Notes: generated from the letters alone by a model not told the origin. Shown: positions 1 to 13,927, counted from the first letter of the stretch. The stretch is 64,000 nt of DNA from Cheilinus undulatus (GCF_018320785.1 NC_054877.1:10311030-10375029), one strand, 5' to 3'. A program made the numbers and translations.

Positions 1-3000
1 TGGGAATCGTGTGCGGTTCAGGTCTTGGAGGACTGGCTGAGATGCTCAAGGACCCTCAAGTCATCAAATACAGTGACATTCCCAATTTCCCACGAAGCAC
101 AGGTATGCACAGGCAGCAGCTCTTTGGAAAATAACAGCTGTTTTCTTGAGTTAGCATGCCAGTTTTGAGTTCTACTTGAATGCACTTGATTACTAATTAT
201 GGTTTTGTGTGTTTATTGCAGTGCACGGTCATGCAGGCCGGCTGGTGTTTGGAACACTAAAAGGGAAGCCGTGTGTTTGCATGCAGGGCAGGTTCCACCT
301 ATATGAGGGCTACCCAGTCCAGAAGGTTAGTTCACATTATAATCAGTTTGAGTCGGTGAAACTGGGATATTATGTGTACAAATGATCCAGTGTATATCTG
401 TTTTTATTCCTGACACTGATAGACGTGCTTGAATCATGTGTCAGCATACATTTAACAGCTGTTTATCAGCAGTTGTTTTACAGCCGCAGGCCTCCAGCCC
501 TGTGTGTCAACAATGATAATGCACCTGAAAACTGATGCCTTGAATGTTGAGTGCATCATTGTGTAACTGGCGGAATAATCTGGTGTAAAACGTTGCTGAA
601 CTGCTGACATTTTGTGAATGCTATCATTCTTTTCAAGTACAGTTGTTGTTTGCTTTCCTCACATGATCGATAACCTGATGTTCTTCCTCTTCGCTCTTAT
701 AAAACAGGAATTCACTGTTACAAATCCATGCTGGTAGAACAGTAAAATCTGCCACTTTTGCAACCGTTTTAGTGTTAAGGAATGATTGATTTGTATGTCA
801 TAATTTGCATTTTTCATTTTTAAAGGCTAAAACATTCTTATATAAGATTGATGCATATATAGGCAACTCGTGTAAACTAGGAGGTGTTTGAAGCCTTTGC
901 ATAGCTTCTTGATGTTTCAAACATCATGCAGATTTTTCAGATCAGATAGAGATCTCTCAAAATCCAAACACACAAAAAATCAAGTAGTGAGGGTAAAACT
1001 TGATTCTACAGGTCTGTTATAATCTCCTTTATATACAGCAGGTGTCCAGACATGGTCGCAGTTGGTGATTTGAATATATATGTTCATATCTGGCTTAACT
1101 AGAGAGAGCCTCAGCATTTGCAGGTTATCAAATGCAGTGAACATGGAAATATCTTTGTGCTTCAGCTGTGATGCTATTGGTAGCTCTGTATAATGCTTTG
1201 CAAAAATAGGATGATTTGACTGACAAATAAGGAAGCACAAAAAATATTATGTTGATCTCATACTTGCATCTCCTTATTTGAGCTGTTTTTAAGTGTGTTT
1301 CTTGTAAATGGTTTGCACGGTCACTTTTTCCAAGATGTACATAAATATTAACATCCTTGCTCTTGTGTTTTATAACATCTTGTTCCCTTCAGATCACGCT
1401 GCCCATGCGTGTCTTCAAGCTGATGGGTGTGGAGACGATGATCCTGACCAATGCAGCCGGAGGCCTCAATCAGGACTACAAGGTGGGAGACGTCATGATC
1501 ATCAAGGACCACATCAACATGCCTGGGTTTGCTGGAGTCAACCCACTGAAAGGGCCCAACGATGAGAGGTAGGTGGAGAAAAACAATGAAAAGTGGATGG
1601 ATGTTCCTTTTTTATGTGTGGAAAAATACTGTTAATTGTGTTATAATTTTGTTGCTGCTTATAGTAAATGTTTGAAATGACAAGTGTAGATATTTTAAGC
1701 TGGAAAGTACGTGGCAGGTGCATATTTGTTTACTCAAATTTGAAAAAAGTCAATAGAATTAGACTCTGTTTTCACTTTGCCTTAAAGTCCATATTGGTTA
1801 TATCTGATAGCTCAGACTGCACACAGAGGTGGTTTTAGATGTGTATGCATGCTGACATGCATTGAAGACTGCCCTATCAACTGATGTATGACAGAATTTG
1901 AGAGAAAAAACAGTGAATGTGGCACTGCAATCCTCTTAGCTGGTAGCTAATTCACCCCAGTCATTTGAATTTCTAATGGCCTCACTGCATATAGCAAGCA
2001 GGGATACATAGCCACAAGCTAAGAGGCTAGTAGTGCCTTGTTAACAACTTTTCTCCCTCATTTTGTCTAAAACATGCTTTAAAGGGACAGTGATACACTG
2101 GTTAGTAAATCAATATTATAGAGTACTTTATATAATTTAATTACAACCAATTTCAAGATGACAAGCTATCAGAAAGGCTAAATAAACATATATAAAACAC
2201 AGTAAGCCTGAGAGTATGAGCTCAAGGCAATAAAACCCCCACCACAGATACTTGTAGGGATGCAAAGATGCATTGGTTTAACACTGGCATCAGCCACTAT
2301 CAGCTTTTGACAAAAATGGTCTAATAATGTGGGTATAAAGCGATGTGAGCTGCAGAAGTGTATCTATTGTATCATATCTTCTATTTAGCACAACAAATGA
2401 CTGATTCAGAGAAAAGATTTATTATTGGGGAGAAGAAGTGATCCCAGGGAAAAACAGGAGAGAAAATGTTGGAAATGTGCAAGTCTTGCATTAAAATAAA
2501 AAATGGAGTACACACCAGCGTCAGGATTGGCCACTGGCTAAACTGTTCTTCTAAACACTAGTATTTGAATCAGCCCTGAATTTTTCGGTTGGCGCATCCG
2601 TAGGTATTTGTGCAACTCCAAGGCAGTGGTGTTGCAAAAGTAATGTTAAAAGACAGCTTCTACTGTTGGACAGAAATTATGCACGGGCTGTTGTTTGTAT
2701 AAGAGCTGGGCAAGTGAGTTCTGATCACTTGCGAAAGGCCTTTGCACACTGATTCCATTTTTTCATCTGAATTTTTCACATGTAAAGAAAGGAAATCGAT
2801 CTCGTGTTGTTCTAATCATGTTTGCACAATGACCCAAAAATTTTCGTCTGTCATTATTTTTTCGGGACAGGTTTGATTTTATGTGAAATTTCGCATCAGT
2901 CTTAGTCATTTAAATGGTGATTGATGATTCAGAGGGTTTGGGTTAGGGTTGCTTCATTCTCTCTTGCTCACTCGCCCCCACCCAACCCCTCCCATCTCTC

Positions 3001-6000
3001 TCTTCCTCTCCTGCACAGAAACATCACTTTAAACACCGTAGTTTGTCAGTGTATTATGTGTAAATCATAGAAATATAACAGATAAGGGCAGAAGTTTGTA
3101 GCCTACTCACAGGTCATAACAGAGACTGAATTAAAAATTTGCTCTCCAACTTGGCTCAGCGCTATGACGCATGAGCAGGGGCTGTGTGAAGCTCTCTGTC
3201 AGGATGGATGGGTCCAAAGTGATTTTAAAGGGGTGACAGCCCCCGGCTTGTGGTACTAAACAATTTGCCACACTCTATGAATTTTTGCAGTGAAGGCAAA
3301 TAACGCATCGGATTGAGTGTGTAAGTTTCGAGTGTGACTTTTTAATAAAAAGCATCCAAAAATCACGAACCCAGTGTGTAAAGACCTAGTCATCAAAAAT
3401 GGATATTAATACAGCATTTATACATTGTCTCAGATCAGATGACATTTGAACATAACTTAATGGCCAAAAGATTTTAACATTTTAATGATAATAAGCTAAA
3501 AGCATGTGGTGTTTGTGAAAATGTTTCCTTTGGTGAGCAGTAACTTCATGCCCTTTAGTGTTACCTGCTCTACTGAAATGACTAAGTTGCTCTCGTGTTT
3601 CGTCTTTTGTAATATTTCAGTATGTATTCAGCTCCACTTTTAGTCAGATTAGATGTCAGTGAGAACAAAAGAAACTTTGTTCTGAGTCCAAAGGCATCAA
3701 AACTTCTAAATGAAACTTTTAGCTCCTGAGAAAAACTCTGTGTAATGTCAGAGCATCACTGCTGCAGGAGGTCACATAATGAATCATCAGTACACTGAGT
3801 TCACCAGTACTTTTATCTCTTCCTGTTTCACAACAGCCTTCTTTACTGGCACAAACTTGATGGTTAGCTTTCAATGTGCTGCTTTTGGCAGAGGAGCCAG
3901 TGACCTATAATGGGCATTCACACGAGGACAAACAGGAAACCTGGTGATGCTGTAATCGTGTCTGAGTCATTAAGGAGATTTTATTATTGTGTTAGACAGT
4001 TTGTACATTACAACAGATGCAGAAGCTTGTGTAAACATGGCCTTCTTTCCTCCAGGTTTGGTGTCCGTTTCCCCTGTATGTCTGACGCCTATGACCGCGA
4101 GCTGAGACAGCTGGCACATGATGTAGCTGCAGAGCTAGGCTTCAGTGACTTCCTGAGGGAGGGGGTGTACGTCGTCCTGGGAGGGCCTTCCTTTGAAACC
4201 ATCGCTGAGTGTCGCATGCTGCACATGTTGGGAGCTGATGCTGTTGGTGAGTGATAACTCTTCTGTTGTTCTTATACTCTTTCTGTTGTTCTTACACTCT
4301 TTCTGTTGTTCTTACACACTTTCTGTTGTTCTTACACACTTTCGTCTGTACTTGTGTTGATCTTTATCGACATTCCATAATGATGTAAAAACTATGCACT
4401 GAACATCAACCACAACATGAAGCTAGATTTTATCTCACGGCCAATTCAGGTCATCGCTGACACAAAAATACCTGCATGTACGCAATCAGTCTGCATCAAT
4501 TGTACAGACTTGGACAGGAAGAGGTGAGTCACAGGATATGTAATCACTTTTAAGCAACTTCAGAGTTTTTAGCCTTACTGCAGGCAGCATGCTTTAGAAA
4601 TAAATGAGTGTCCCCTAACATATCCTGGGACAAATAACATGTAATGCATTACAAAATTAATCCAACCCTTACATTTTTAAGTCAGAGTAGTAGAAAAAAA
4701 TGTGTATTGACATAAAAAGACTGATTTATTCTTCTACATCGAGGCTGAGATGAGAACCTTCTTAAAAATGTGCTTCATGCTAAAGCCCTGCAATCCCACC
4801 ATCTATAGTAAAAAAAAAAATCTAAAGATTTAGACAATTTGGAGGAATCTCTATTCAAGGGACAAGGCTGAAGGTTAGCATTGGATGCTTGTGATCTTCA
4901 GGCACTACTGCATTAGAAACAGGCCTGATTCTGATCTGGAAATCACTGCAGTGGTTCAGGAACACTTCTAGAACCTTTTCTCTGAACAGTTCACGGTGCT
5001 ATCCACAAATGCAAGTTACAGCTTTGTCATGCAAAGATGAAGCCATATGCCAACATGACCCAGAAATGTGGCTGTTATCGAAGCTCATTTAAAATAGACA
5101 GAGACAAAATGGAAAACTTTTCTTCGGTCATGTTAATAAAATTTGAAATTCTTTTTGGAAACCATGAACATTGTGTCCTGCTGACTAAAGAGGGAGAAAG
5201 TATCCAGCTTATTCTCAGCACACAGTTCAAAAGCCTGCATCTCTGATGGTATGGCATTGCATTAGTGCCTATTAGAGGCTGACATTTATTAGGGATTCTA
5301 TCAGATCATGGGGTTCCCGGGGATGGGAGTCATTCTGCTATTGGATCACGTGATTGTGATGGGACTGGGAAAAAAGTACGCGGGAGTTGGTGGGAGCAGG
5401 AACCACCAAAATGGTAGACTATTTTATATGCAGTTTTTATCTTCATTTTTTTTAGTTTTTTTTAATGGAAAATGGACAGAGGCACTGTGTACCACACTTG
5501 GTAGCCATTTTGCTTGTAGTTTTCTGTCAGTGAGCCAACACTGTAACCCAAGTTACAAGACTAAATACATTAAATACAACATTAGGTGCCATGTTGGGGT
5601 ATATATTAAACTATTCAAATTAGTAGGATTGGACAGGAGTAAAAAAGAAAAAGGGGATTGGGATGGGAGCGGGAATTATTCAACTGGTTGTGGGATGGGA
5701 TGATATTTATTTGATTGTGGTTTGGAATTGCGACATGACAGGATATTTCTGTGGGAGTAGGATGGGGCATGAATGAAACGCCTCTCCCGTGTCACCCTTC
5801 AGTAAACTGATCATCAACTGGAGGCCCAGGGGGGCCCACATTGGGGGCCCACATTAGGCTCCCCATTGTCTCCCATCCAGCCCCCAGAAGCTTGATTAGA
5901 AAGTGCTTAGGAAAAAGAATTGCTGTATTCAGGGTATCCTGTCTTTCCTCATTTGATCTGTATAAATATTTAAGTAACTCCAAAAAATAAGTTAGATTGA

Positions 6001-7086
6001 AACATTTTTTAAAGATTGGTTTAATGTTTGATCAATTAAAAAAAAATACAACTATTATTAACCATTATTAGCAAATAAGATGCATTACAAACTTACTCAT
6101 GAGTCCATTCTTGATTGAAGGAGCAGATTTCTGTGTAAATTTAACAGTTCAGAGGGCTTAAGCTAATTTTTTCACTGCCTGAGAACTAAAATGTGTTTTT
6201 ACCAATGAAGAAACTGCTTATTTACATCAAAGTACATTGCAGCCCCAGAAATATGTGGCTTAAATACCTCAATTGCCCCCTTGTGGCTGCTGCAGGATAG
6301 AGATTTAACTGTGTGAGTAGGGAATGAGGTCACTGCTAAAGGCTAAAAAGAAGTTACATTTCAAAGAAAATAAAAATATTTTTATTTAGTTCATTTAACG
6401 TGCCAGCCCCCACAGTGTCTACATTTAGATAAGCCTGCCCTTGTACAAATGTAGTTGATGACCCCTGCTCTAGCGCCTATGATGTGGGCAGCTTACACAT
6501 TTGGGGTTTATGAGTTATGCAGATCATCGCATTAAGTTTTAATTTATGTTTTACACAGCCTCCCAACTTTTTTGGAATTGGGGTTGTAATATGTTATGCC
6601 CAGGCACTAAATATTGGGTAAGTTCTTGTTACTACCATAAATAGCTGGCAAGTTCCTGCACTCTCCCTCCTTTTGGTTGCAGGGCAAAAACAAAGTCTTA
6701 AGATCTTGAGGTATTTTTAAGTCTCTGTATTTAAAATAAAAGATATTGTATCATATTGAAAACTACTTAAGTATTTATTTACCAGCTCTTTTCCCACAGG
6801 TATACAGTGTAGCATGCAGTGATCCCTTTGTGTAGTTTCTTACCTCGTCTTTTGTCGTCTGGCTGCAGGGATGAGCACCGTCCACGAGGTCATCATCGCC
6901 CGGCACGCCGGGATGCGCTGCTTCGCCCTGTCGCTCATCAGCAACCGCTCAGTGATGGACTACGACAGTCAGGAGAAGGCCAACCACGAGGAAGTCCTGG
7001 AGACCGGCAGGGTGAGGGCCGAGCAGCTGGAGAAGCTGGTGTCCAACATGGTGGCTCGTCTGGAGCAGAACAACAACTCGTACTGA
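1..7086 (+). CDS. pnp: Purine nucleoside phosphorylase (5' partial, five exons)
   Basis: Catalyses phosphorolysis of inosine and guanosine to free base and ribose-1-phosphate in cytosolic purine salvage. Exons by splice borders: 1-102, 222-325, 1393-1568, 4056-4246, 6869-7086; phases agree at every junction and the frame ends in TGA at 7084. The joined ~262 residues cover nearly all of a ~290-residue PNP; only about the first 25 residues (upstream exon or exons) lie left of the window. Visible motifs: the phosphate-binding CGSGLGG loop at the start, [14 protein letters not shown] with the active-site His and Tyr, TNAAGGLN, the purine-binding [10 protein letters not shown] Glu, [12 protein letters not shown] with the base-contacting Asn, and KANHEEV with the ribose-contacting His. 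All key residues are intact, so the enzyme should be active. Teleosts carry several paralogues (pnp4/5/6 types); which one this is cannot be told by eye. Confidence 0.95.
2736..3387. mobile_element. Non-autonomous DNA transposon (MITE) in PNP intron
   Basis: Terminal inverted repeats: the left end reads AGGCCTTTGCACACTGATTC and the reverse complement of the right end reads AGGTCTTTACACACTGGGTT. The interior has no coding capacity. It lies in the long intron between the 1393-1568 and 4056-4246 exons. The superfamily is not recognised. Confidence 0.6.
4255..4342. repeat. ~21-bp tandem repeat just inside a PNP intron
   Basis: Four near-identical copies of a unit reading roughly CTTTCTGTTGTTCTTACACA begin about nine bases after the splice donor at 4247. 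The copies differ by one or two bases. This is a pyrimidine-rich minisatellite likely to vary in length between individuals. Confidence 0.8.
4860..6588 (+). mobile_element. Tc1-like DNA transposon relic, interrupted
   Basis: The stretch 4860-5275 resembles the transposase region of a widespread teleost Tc1-like element; the same family occurs more completely at 59440-61275, and the two share phrases such as AAATGCAAGTTA and AAAGCCTGCATCTCTGATGG. The sequence around 6500-6588 resembles the 3' terminus of such elements (CCCAACTTTTTTGGAATTGG). Between them lie a hAT-type insert (5805-6467) and a G-rich stretch. The reading frame is destroyed, so no protein is expected. Whether the two parts come from one copy is inferred. 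Confidence 0.6.
5805..6467. mobile_element. hAT-type non-autonomous element
   Basis: The left end contains TCATCAACTGGAGGCCCAGG and the right end, reverse complemented, reads CAGGGGTCATCAACTACATT, the usual terminal motif of fish hAT-derived MITEs. The interior is non-coding. It sits between the two parts of the Tc1-like relic in the last PNP intron. No convincing 8-bp target duplication was found, so the left border is approximate. Confidence 0.5.
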
Positions 7087-7770
7087 ACGTTTGACCCACG
7101 CTGAGGCCAGCCGTCCTTCCTGCTGCTCAAACTTCGGCCTGCTTACTAGAGCTGACTGTTACTCCAAGTCTTAAAACCAAGAAAAATGATCAATTTTTTT
7201 ACACTCCTCTTTCAGCATGTTTACATTCTCTGTTACAAAAAATGCTATGTTAGTGAAGTAGCTCTGACAAATCCCTGCTGTTAGAAAATGCACTAGATTC
7301 AGCTGAGTAGTATTTGAAAGAGCTTCATATTTTAACTTCTAACTTAAGAGCTTTTAACTTAAAGAAATATATTTATTGTTTCAGTTATTTTACATTCCAA
7401 GTACCATTAACAACCAATAGAGACACAGTAAGATTGATTTAAGGTTGACTTTATCACTAACATATACATAACCCACCACACCCTGCCTGTGAGATCATTC
7501 CTTTAGGTGAAAATAGTTACTCTTCATGTCAAAAATATGTTGAAATGTACTATTATATTTATACCAAATGTATTTAAGTAGTGTTTTTATTTTCTTTGAT
7601 ATTATTCAAAGTGTTTAAAGGACTGAATTGAAGAAAGGGATTATATATCCTGCATGAGATGAAGGCAGAGGTCAGATCTCCTTCATTGTCCCATCACTGT
7701 GTGAGCAGACTGGCTGTCTGCTTTAAAGGTACTCTACTCATAACTGTACAAACTTTGGACCTACTTTTAC

Positions 7771-7776
7771 AATAAA
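7771..7776 (+). terminator. PolyA signal of the purine nucleoside phosphorylase gene
   Basis: A canonical AATAAA lies 685 bases after the PNP stop codon, in AT-rich DNA with no further exon signals. It is the first clear signal after a plausible 3' UTR. The true cleavage site is not visible from sequence. Confidence 0.6.
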
Positions 7777-8487
7777 ATGACTCAACAGGAAACGTCTGGT
7801 TTAAAGTGTTACCGTAAAAAGTGAAGATGACTTATGTGTCTTTATTGTTTGATCTTTGGGGGGATGGAGGGCAAGTTTCCCCTGCAGGTGTGTGGTCTTA
7901 GTCACAGCATGAAAAGGAAAAAGCAACCCTCTGATCTACTTCCGTTATAAGTAATCAGCCTTCTTGTGAAGAGAGTGGTTTCCTACACTTCCCATAATGC
8001 TTTTCAAAGGAACCATTAATCATCAACTCACCAAGTAAGCCAGTGATCATCAAGCGGTGGACCAAGGGCCAATTTTGACACAGCTTTTCAAAACATGTTT
8101 GCAGCATGTTTGACTTTCCAGGGAGCTCATGGCTGGAGACCCCCATATAGATGGATACATTAATGACAAAGCATAGTGAATACAATAAAATTAGTTCAAA
8201 TAAAATAAATCCATAGTAGCAAGCGTTGTGCTATAAAGGAGGAGGCTGGGGTGGAGGAGGTTTAACTTTGCACACAGCAGTGTGGTGTATCTTAATGCTA
8301 ACAGGGATAAGTGAGAAGTACATCATATCTAAATACACTGCTGTGTTTACAGAAAAATGTGATTTGCTGTGGGAGCTGGGAAGTGATAATTAGGGTCAGG
8401 TGGCTGCTGGCTGATCACAGCTATGACTACCGTGTCCTGCATGAACTAACACTAGGCTTCATTTCACACAAACCAAAAACTACTAGC

Positions 8488-9810
8488 CTCTAAATTATTA
8501 GCCCCTGATGCTAATAGTCAGTTTTTTCTCCTTTTTGCTGGATAACAGCCTGCAGTCGTTTGTCGTGGTTCTCAACAAGTCTTAGACACGTTCCCTGAGG
8601 AATCCCAACCCTTACTTCTCTGGCAAATCTCTCAAGCTCCCCCAGGTTCGTTGGTCTTCTGGCACAGACATTGATCTTCAGTTCAGCCCACAGATGTGAT
8701 TAAAGTCAGGGCTTTGTGCAGAACAGTCAATAACGTTCACTTTGGTCTTCTGGAGTTCCTCACCAGAAGGGACCAATGTTTTAGGTCATTGTCATGTTTG
8801 AAGACCAAGCAATGACCCAGTTTTGTTCTTGACCGCTTGAGGTTTTCCCCTCAATATCTTCCCATCTCCTTTTCTATTCAAGATTTCTTCCACTTTTACC
8901 AGATTCCTGGTAGCTGACGCACTGAAGCATACTCAAACCATAAAACTCCCACCACCACGTTTCATTGTGGGGACGGTGTTCTCTGGGTGACAAGCTTCTC
9001 CTTTCTTTCTCCAACATAACCAACAGCTCTGTGATGCAAGAGCTCTAGTTTAGTTTCATCTTACTTCCAGTATTCATAATCTTTTCCGCTGAAAAGTTAA
9101 ACTGGGGCAGGTGGTGGTTTTTTGGTCAAATTTTGACTTGTTTCATAAATTGTCGATTTTTTGCCCGAAAAGCGAAACAGGGCCACGAGAGCTAAATTTT
9201 TGTCTAATTTTGACTTGTTACAAGGTTGTCCTTAGCATACTTCCGTCTGGCTTGAAGGTGTCTCTTCTGTAGAAGTTGAAATCTTTCTCTTCCTGCCTCT
9301 GACAGGCTTGATCTGTACTGTGTTGCTCTCTTTTTATTTCTTGAAGATACTTCTCACTCTAGTTCTTGACTTTTGGGAACTCTGTACCTGTGTATATCCT
9401 TCTCTTGCTTTGTAGGCATCATCAGTTCTTTTTCTCAAGTCTGAGCTGATTTCTTTACTGAAGTTTTTATACTGTGAGTACGTTAGAAAAAGGCCCTCAG
9501 TTTTATGATTTTACAAGCTCTGAGCATTTCAAAGTTGAAGCACATCATTACACAACAGTGGTTTGTGTTATGGCTCAATAAAAAGGTCAGTTCTGAAGGG
9601 GGCTAATAATTTAGACCCTTTTATGTTTTTTGTGAAATAATTGTGCTTCTGTTTACAAAGTGAAATCATTTAAGCATCCATAATAAGACTAGGATGTCTG
9701 GAAAAGCCATGTTTGAGTTCCTTTCTCCGTTTGACAGCATTTTGGAAGTACTTTCTTAAATGAAAATTTCAGACGTGCTAATAATTTTGTCCTCGTCTGT
9801 ATATACAGTA
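8488..9810 (-). mobile_element. Tc1/mariner transposon relic with decayed transposase
   Basis: Read on the minus strand, the region ~8560-8760 encodes a broken copy of the Tc1 transposase C-terminus, recognisable by an AQSPD-type motif and a WAELK-like helix (partly mutated), followed by a helix-rich tail. The ends carry GGACAAAATTATTAGCACGT-type termini next to TA (right end TATATACAGTA at 9800-9810; left end AAATTATTAGCCCC near 8488). Multiple stops and frameshifts make it non-functional. The rest of 7.8-10.2 kb shows no gene. Confidence 0.65.
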
Positions 9811-12331
9811 CACTGTGCTAAACAGAACAGTGGTTATTGTTAGTGTTCAGGGTGTGTCTGAAACACATTTTACTGGAACTGTAAACCCACAACACTTAGC
9901 TCCTCATCCACATAAAGTATGTCAGATATTTTCCTTCATTGCTCACTGGTTTGTTGATACGGAATCAAATCAACTTACACAAGGATCTCAAAAAGGCCCA
10001 TGTAACTTTATCTTCTTACCTTTTGAAGCCCTGTGTTACTTAGAACAAAGCATCTGATCAATACTTTTGTCTAATCCATAATCCACAGCACAATGAAATC
10101 AAAAGGCCGTATGAAATTCTGAACATTGAAACAGGCCACTGGTAAAAGAGATGGATGTCCACATACTTTAGCCATAATGCTTGCTGTCCTAGTCATGTAT
10201 TAAACACAGTGTCTGGTCATTTAGTTGCTGAAAATAGGAGAACATGAACCAGAATTGACTCCTAAGAGTGTCTAAAGGCAGATTTCCCTTCCAGCAACTT
10301 CAACACAACTTTCCCAGAGCTGAAATGCCAACAACATCTGTCTAGTGTGAGAGAGAACACCATGGCTGACATTTTTACCATTTGTTTGTCCCTCATCTTA
10401 TCAGGCCAGTCTCTCCCTCCCTTATTCTTCACTGTCCACTTACTCTGAATGCATTCTTCAGTCTGCATTTCCCCACGTTATCATCTAAATTATACCCACT
10501 ACCACTTATCCCCTCCCTCTTCCTTCAACAGGAAACTAAAAAAGAACATTTTCCATGACGCCTGGGCCCCACTTTTCAGAGCCGTACAAGGGCATGAGAA
10601 TTTATTGAGCTGTCTTTTTTACTGTCTAGGTCCAGGTATCCACAGATGTACTGATTCACCCCAGGGAGAGGAGGAATACATCACACTGTATTTTAGCAAA
10701 CACAGACATGTTTCAACAGTCATCATGTAATTGCTTTTTGGAAAGTATGCCAGCTATGTTTAACATGAATCCATGGGTGGAAACAACACCTGGTTGTTTA
10801 GGTGCCGACCGGTTTGACACCTTAGGGGTGTTTCAACAATTTAGCTTTACAAAGCCTGATGAATAAACAGGTGACTTACCAAACACGGCTACATTAAGTA
10901 TTAAATGTGGTTCTGACATTTTTTTTATTAAAGTAAATACAAATTTGAATGGCAAAGTTTTTGATTGTCTATGCTGCATTTTTGCAAGAATATTAAAATG
11001 GAAAAACTCTTCTAAGGTGAAAAAAGATGCTTGGGGTGAGTGTAGTAACTACAAAGTATCATTAGAGTTCATTTAGGGAATTAACAAACGCCAACTAAAG
11101 ATTTTTTTATGCTACAGAGGCCCTTAAGGTCAGTTGCATGTGCATCTGAGAGTGCTTCACTGAGCACAAAAAAAAAAACTTAAAAAACAAAACATATTTC
11201 ATAAAGCACCAAAATATTTTGGAAAGACTAATTATTTCATAAAACCTAAAAGTTTTCACCAAAAAAATATCATGAATGCAAAATGCAAAAACAAAAATGA
11301 AAAAGGAAAAATATTTAAATTAAATTTTTATATTTAAAAAGAGTTTGTGAATCAAAACTAATTCATGAAATACAAAACAAAATTTTCACCAAAAAAATAA
11401 AGGTAAAAATGTTTAAAGAAAGGCAAAAAGTACAAAAAAAATTTTTAAAAACCCTTTCACAACATGAAAATATCTTAACACAAAAAAACGTGAGTTGTAT
11501 TTATATTTGGTTGTTTCGTAGCTTAAATTGTTTTTTATCATTTTGTCCAGCATTTTGCTCAATATTTTTTGCATCCTCTGATATATATTTATGTGTCATT
11601 AAATAATTTTTTTTTTTAGTTTTACTGGTTTACACGTTTAAAAAAATGTTTTGCAGTTGACCCTAAAATGCCACCATACAATACACTATCCTATGCAAAA
11701 CATATCTAACATTGGGTTTAGGATATGATTATATTACGTGCTTTTGATTGTACAATTTTTACAAAATAAAAATCTCATCTTTATTTTTGAGCTGGTATAA
11801 ATACAAATAAAAGCATTTTTATTCTTTCTTTATTCAAAGTGAGTCTGATAAGGCTTTAACTTCTGATGGCCAACAAGAAAGGGAAAAGCAGATGGCACCT
11901 TCTGTCATATTAAGATAATTATAGTATGTTTTTTAACAGATTTAAAAATGTCCAAATTTGTATCAGGAGATATCAGTCATCACATCCCTAACTGCAGCAT
12001 ATCATTTCTTTCCATTATTAAACAGCTGTGCCTATGTTTGCACAGGATACCTTTCAATGAGGAAAGGTTTAATGTGAGCATGACAGCTGTTCTTTATTTC
12101 TAACTATAAAATGAAAGACAATATCTATAAAGTGTAGGACAGACTGTTCCTGAGCTCTGTTTATACTCTGTTTTCTTACCTGTGTAAGACTTGAGTTATT
12201 TCTTATAAATGTCTTAACTTTTTTATCTCCAAGTCTGTTGATTTTTGATCAAACATCTTCAGGCTCTTTTAACTACGTGTCTAAACTGCCTCTGTAATGA
12301 CTCAGTGTCACTGTAAATGAAGGTTGTCCTT
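9811..12331. other. Gene-free AT-rich stretch
   Basis: No exon with plausible splice borders, long ORF or RNA gene is visible. The part 10.9-11.8 kb is strongly A/T biased with poly-A and poly-T runs and a repeated word TTTTCACCAAAAAAAT at about 11255 and 11382. Short transposon-end-like words occur (for example near 10150-10230), but no element could be delimited. Confidence 0.5.
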
Positions 12332-12362
12332 TGATGATGATGATGATGATGATTGATGATGA
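12332..12362. repeat. (TGA)n microsatellite
   Basis: About nine TGA/ATG trinucleotide units interrupted by one T. Simple repeat in gene-free DNA. Confidence 0.85.
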
Positions 12363-12427
12363 TCATATGTTTATATTCACCTACGGTACATATTCCGATT
12401 GAAAATGTATCAATGATGTGTTTAAAT

Positions 12428-12985
12428 CAGTAGTTTCCAACATTAATCCTTAGGGGCCCCCTACTCATATCTAAGACAACCACAGTGCTTACAAACACTT
12501 ATTCTGGACAACGATCTGATTATAAACTATCTGTTATTGCAACAGTCACCACAGCTCAGAGTTGTTTAAATTAAAAAGATGAAAAGTTGAAAATGCAACC
12601 AATATTTTCAGTTTGCTTTCTTGTAAATGTTTGACATAACACTGTTATAAATGTATGATTTTAAAACCTTGAACATTTGAGTTTCTAACTTCAAAAGTTT
12701 AGACTTGGATATTTCTAGTTTTCTTGACGATTTCCAAATTCTTAAACTCTGAAATTCTGAGTTTGCTTTCTTGTAACTATACAACTGAAAAATCTCAAAA
12801 TTTTCATTTCATATTTTTTTCTTTGGATGTTTTTTGCTCATAAATTAACAGATTATCTTTTTTCCCATCTTTAGGTTGGACTTAATACCTTCTCATACAT
12901 TTTATTTCTAGTCATGATAAATATATTTATCTAATTTTGACAACACTAGAGCAGACAGGGTCCTGCGCCTCCTTGGGGACCACTG
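12428..12985. mobile_element. hAT-type non-autonomous element
   Basis: The left end reads CAGTAGTTTCCAACATTAAT and the right end, reverse complemented, reads CAGTGGTCCCCAAGGAGGCG: hAT-like CAG-starting termini. The flanks form a decayed 8-bp target duplication, GTTTAAAT at 12420-12427 and GCCTAAAT at 12986-12993 (two transitions). The interior is AT-rich and non-coding. Confidence 0.7.
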
Positions 12986-13900
12986 GCCTAAATAGTCAGA
13001 TTTGACCGGGTAAAGTTGTGAATGAATTGACAAAGCGTATTTTCTCGGTGGTTTTGAATTTAGAGATGAGTAGTAGTTCATATTTTGTGGTGTTTGTATT
13101 TACTTAAGGTCAAATCTTTTGTGTGATCATACTGATCAGAGGACTGGCAAGCAGGAATGCACTGATTTTGATCAGAAGAAGAGAAAGGTTGAGTATTTGC
13201 ATGTTATTGTCTGATTATGCTACTTTAGCGATTAAAAAGTTCAGTGTCTTTATAGATTTCTTTTTTAAATCACATCCTAAGCCTAACCTTATGGCCCTTT
13301 AGCTGCTGAGGTTAGGCTTAGGCATGTTATGAAGTAGCAGCAGAGTAAAATTGCAAAATTGACTCTTTTCTCTTTAAATCTTTTATGACCTCTCGCTCTA
13401 AGCATCACAGCTAATACAAGGTTTTCAGTTATAAGGTGGATGAACCTGGACAAACCTGAAAAATCTGAGATAGAAACATAACATTCTGAGCAGCAGGTAC
13501 CGTGTAGAACATTAGAGAGAATCAGGGATAGTGTGGATTAAAGCAGAAGTCATTAATAGACAGATGAGCGTTTCTCATTGAACTATTACTGAAAAAAGGG
13601 AATCCCTATTGAACATCAAGTGTTGCTTTATTTTTAAAACAAAGAGGAACTACAGGGTGTGAACTGTCAGTTCTGTTTAACCTCTGCGGCGTGACATTTA
13701 AAAGATGACTCACTGTACAGTTTTTCTGCAGCATAGCATTGTAGGTGATATTATGATTGAAGATTATCTGGACAGTTAACAATATTCTGTGGCATCTGAG
13801 CCTTTGAGAGAACTTTTTCTGTCCCTATCTACTTTCCAGCAGGGATGTTTCTATTTACATTTATCTTTGTATGTTTCAGCATCAGTGGAGAAGTCATAAT

Positions 13901-13927
13901 GTGTGTGTGTGTGTGTGTGTGTGTGTG
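13901..13927. repeat. (GT)n microsatellite
   Basis: About thirteen GT units followed by a G run. Simple dinucleotide repeat with no gene beside it. Confidence 0.95.

Noticed and set aside
4255-4342. CRISPR-like repeat
   Set aside because: Units abut with no spacers and lie in a vertebrate intron; it is a minisatellite.
5037-5703. Open frames of 69 and 131 codons on the plus strand
   Set aside because: The first is in a Tc1-like relic and the second in a G-rich repeat; neither has splice context or a domain.
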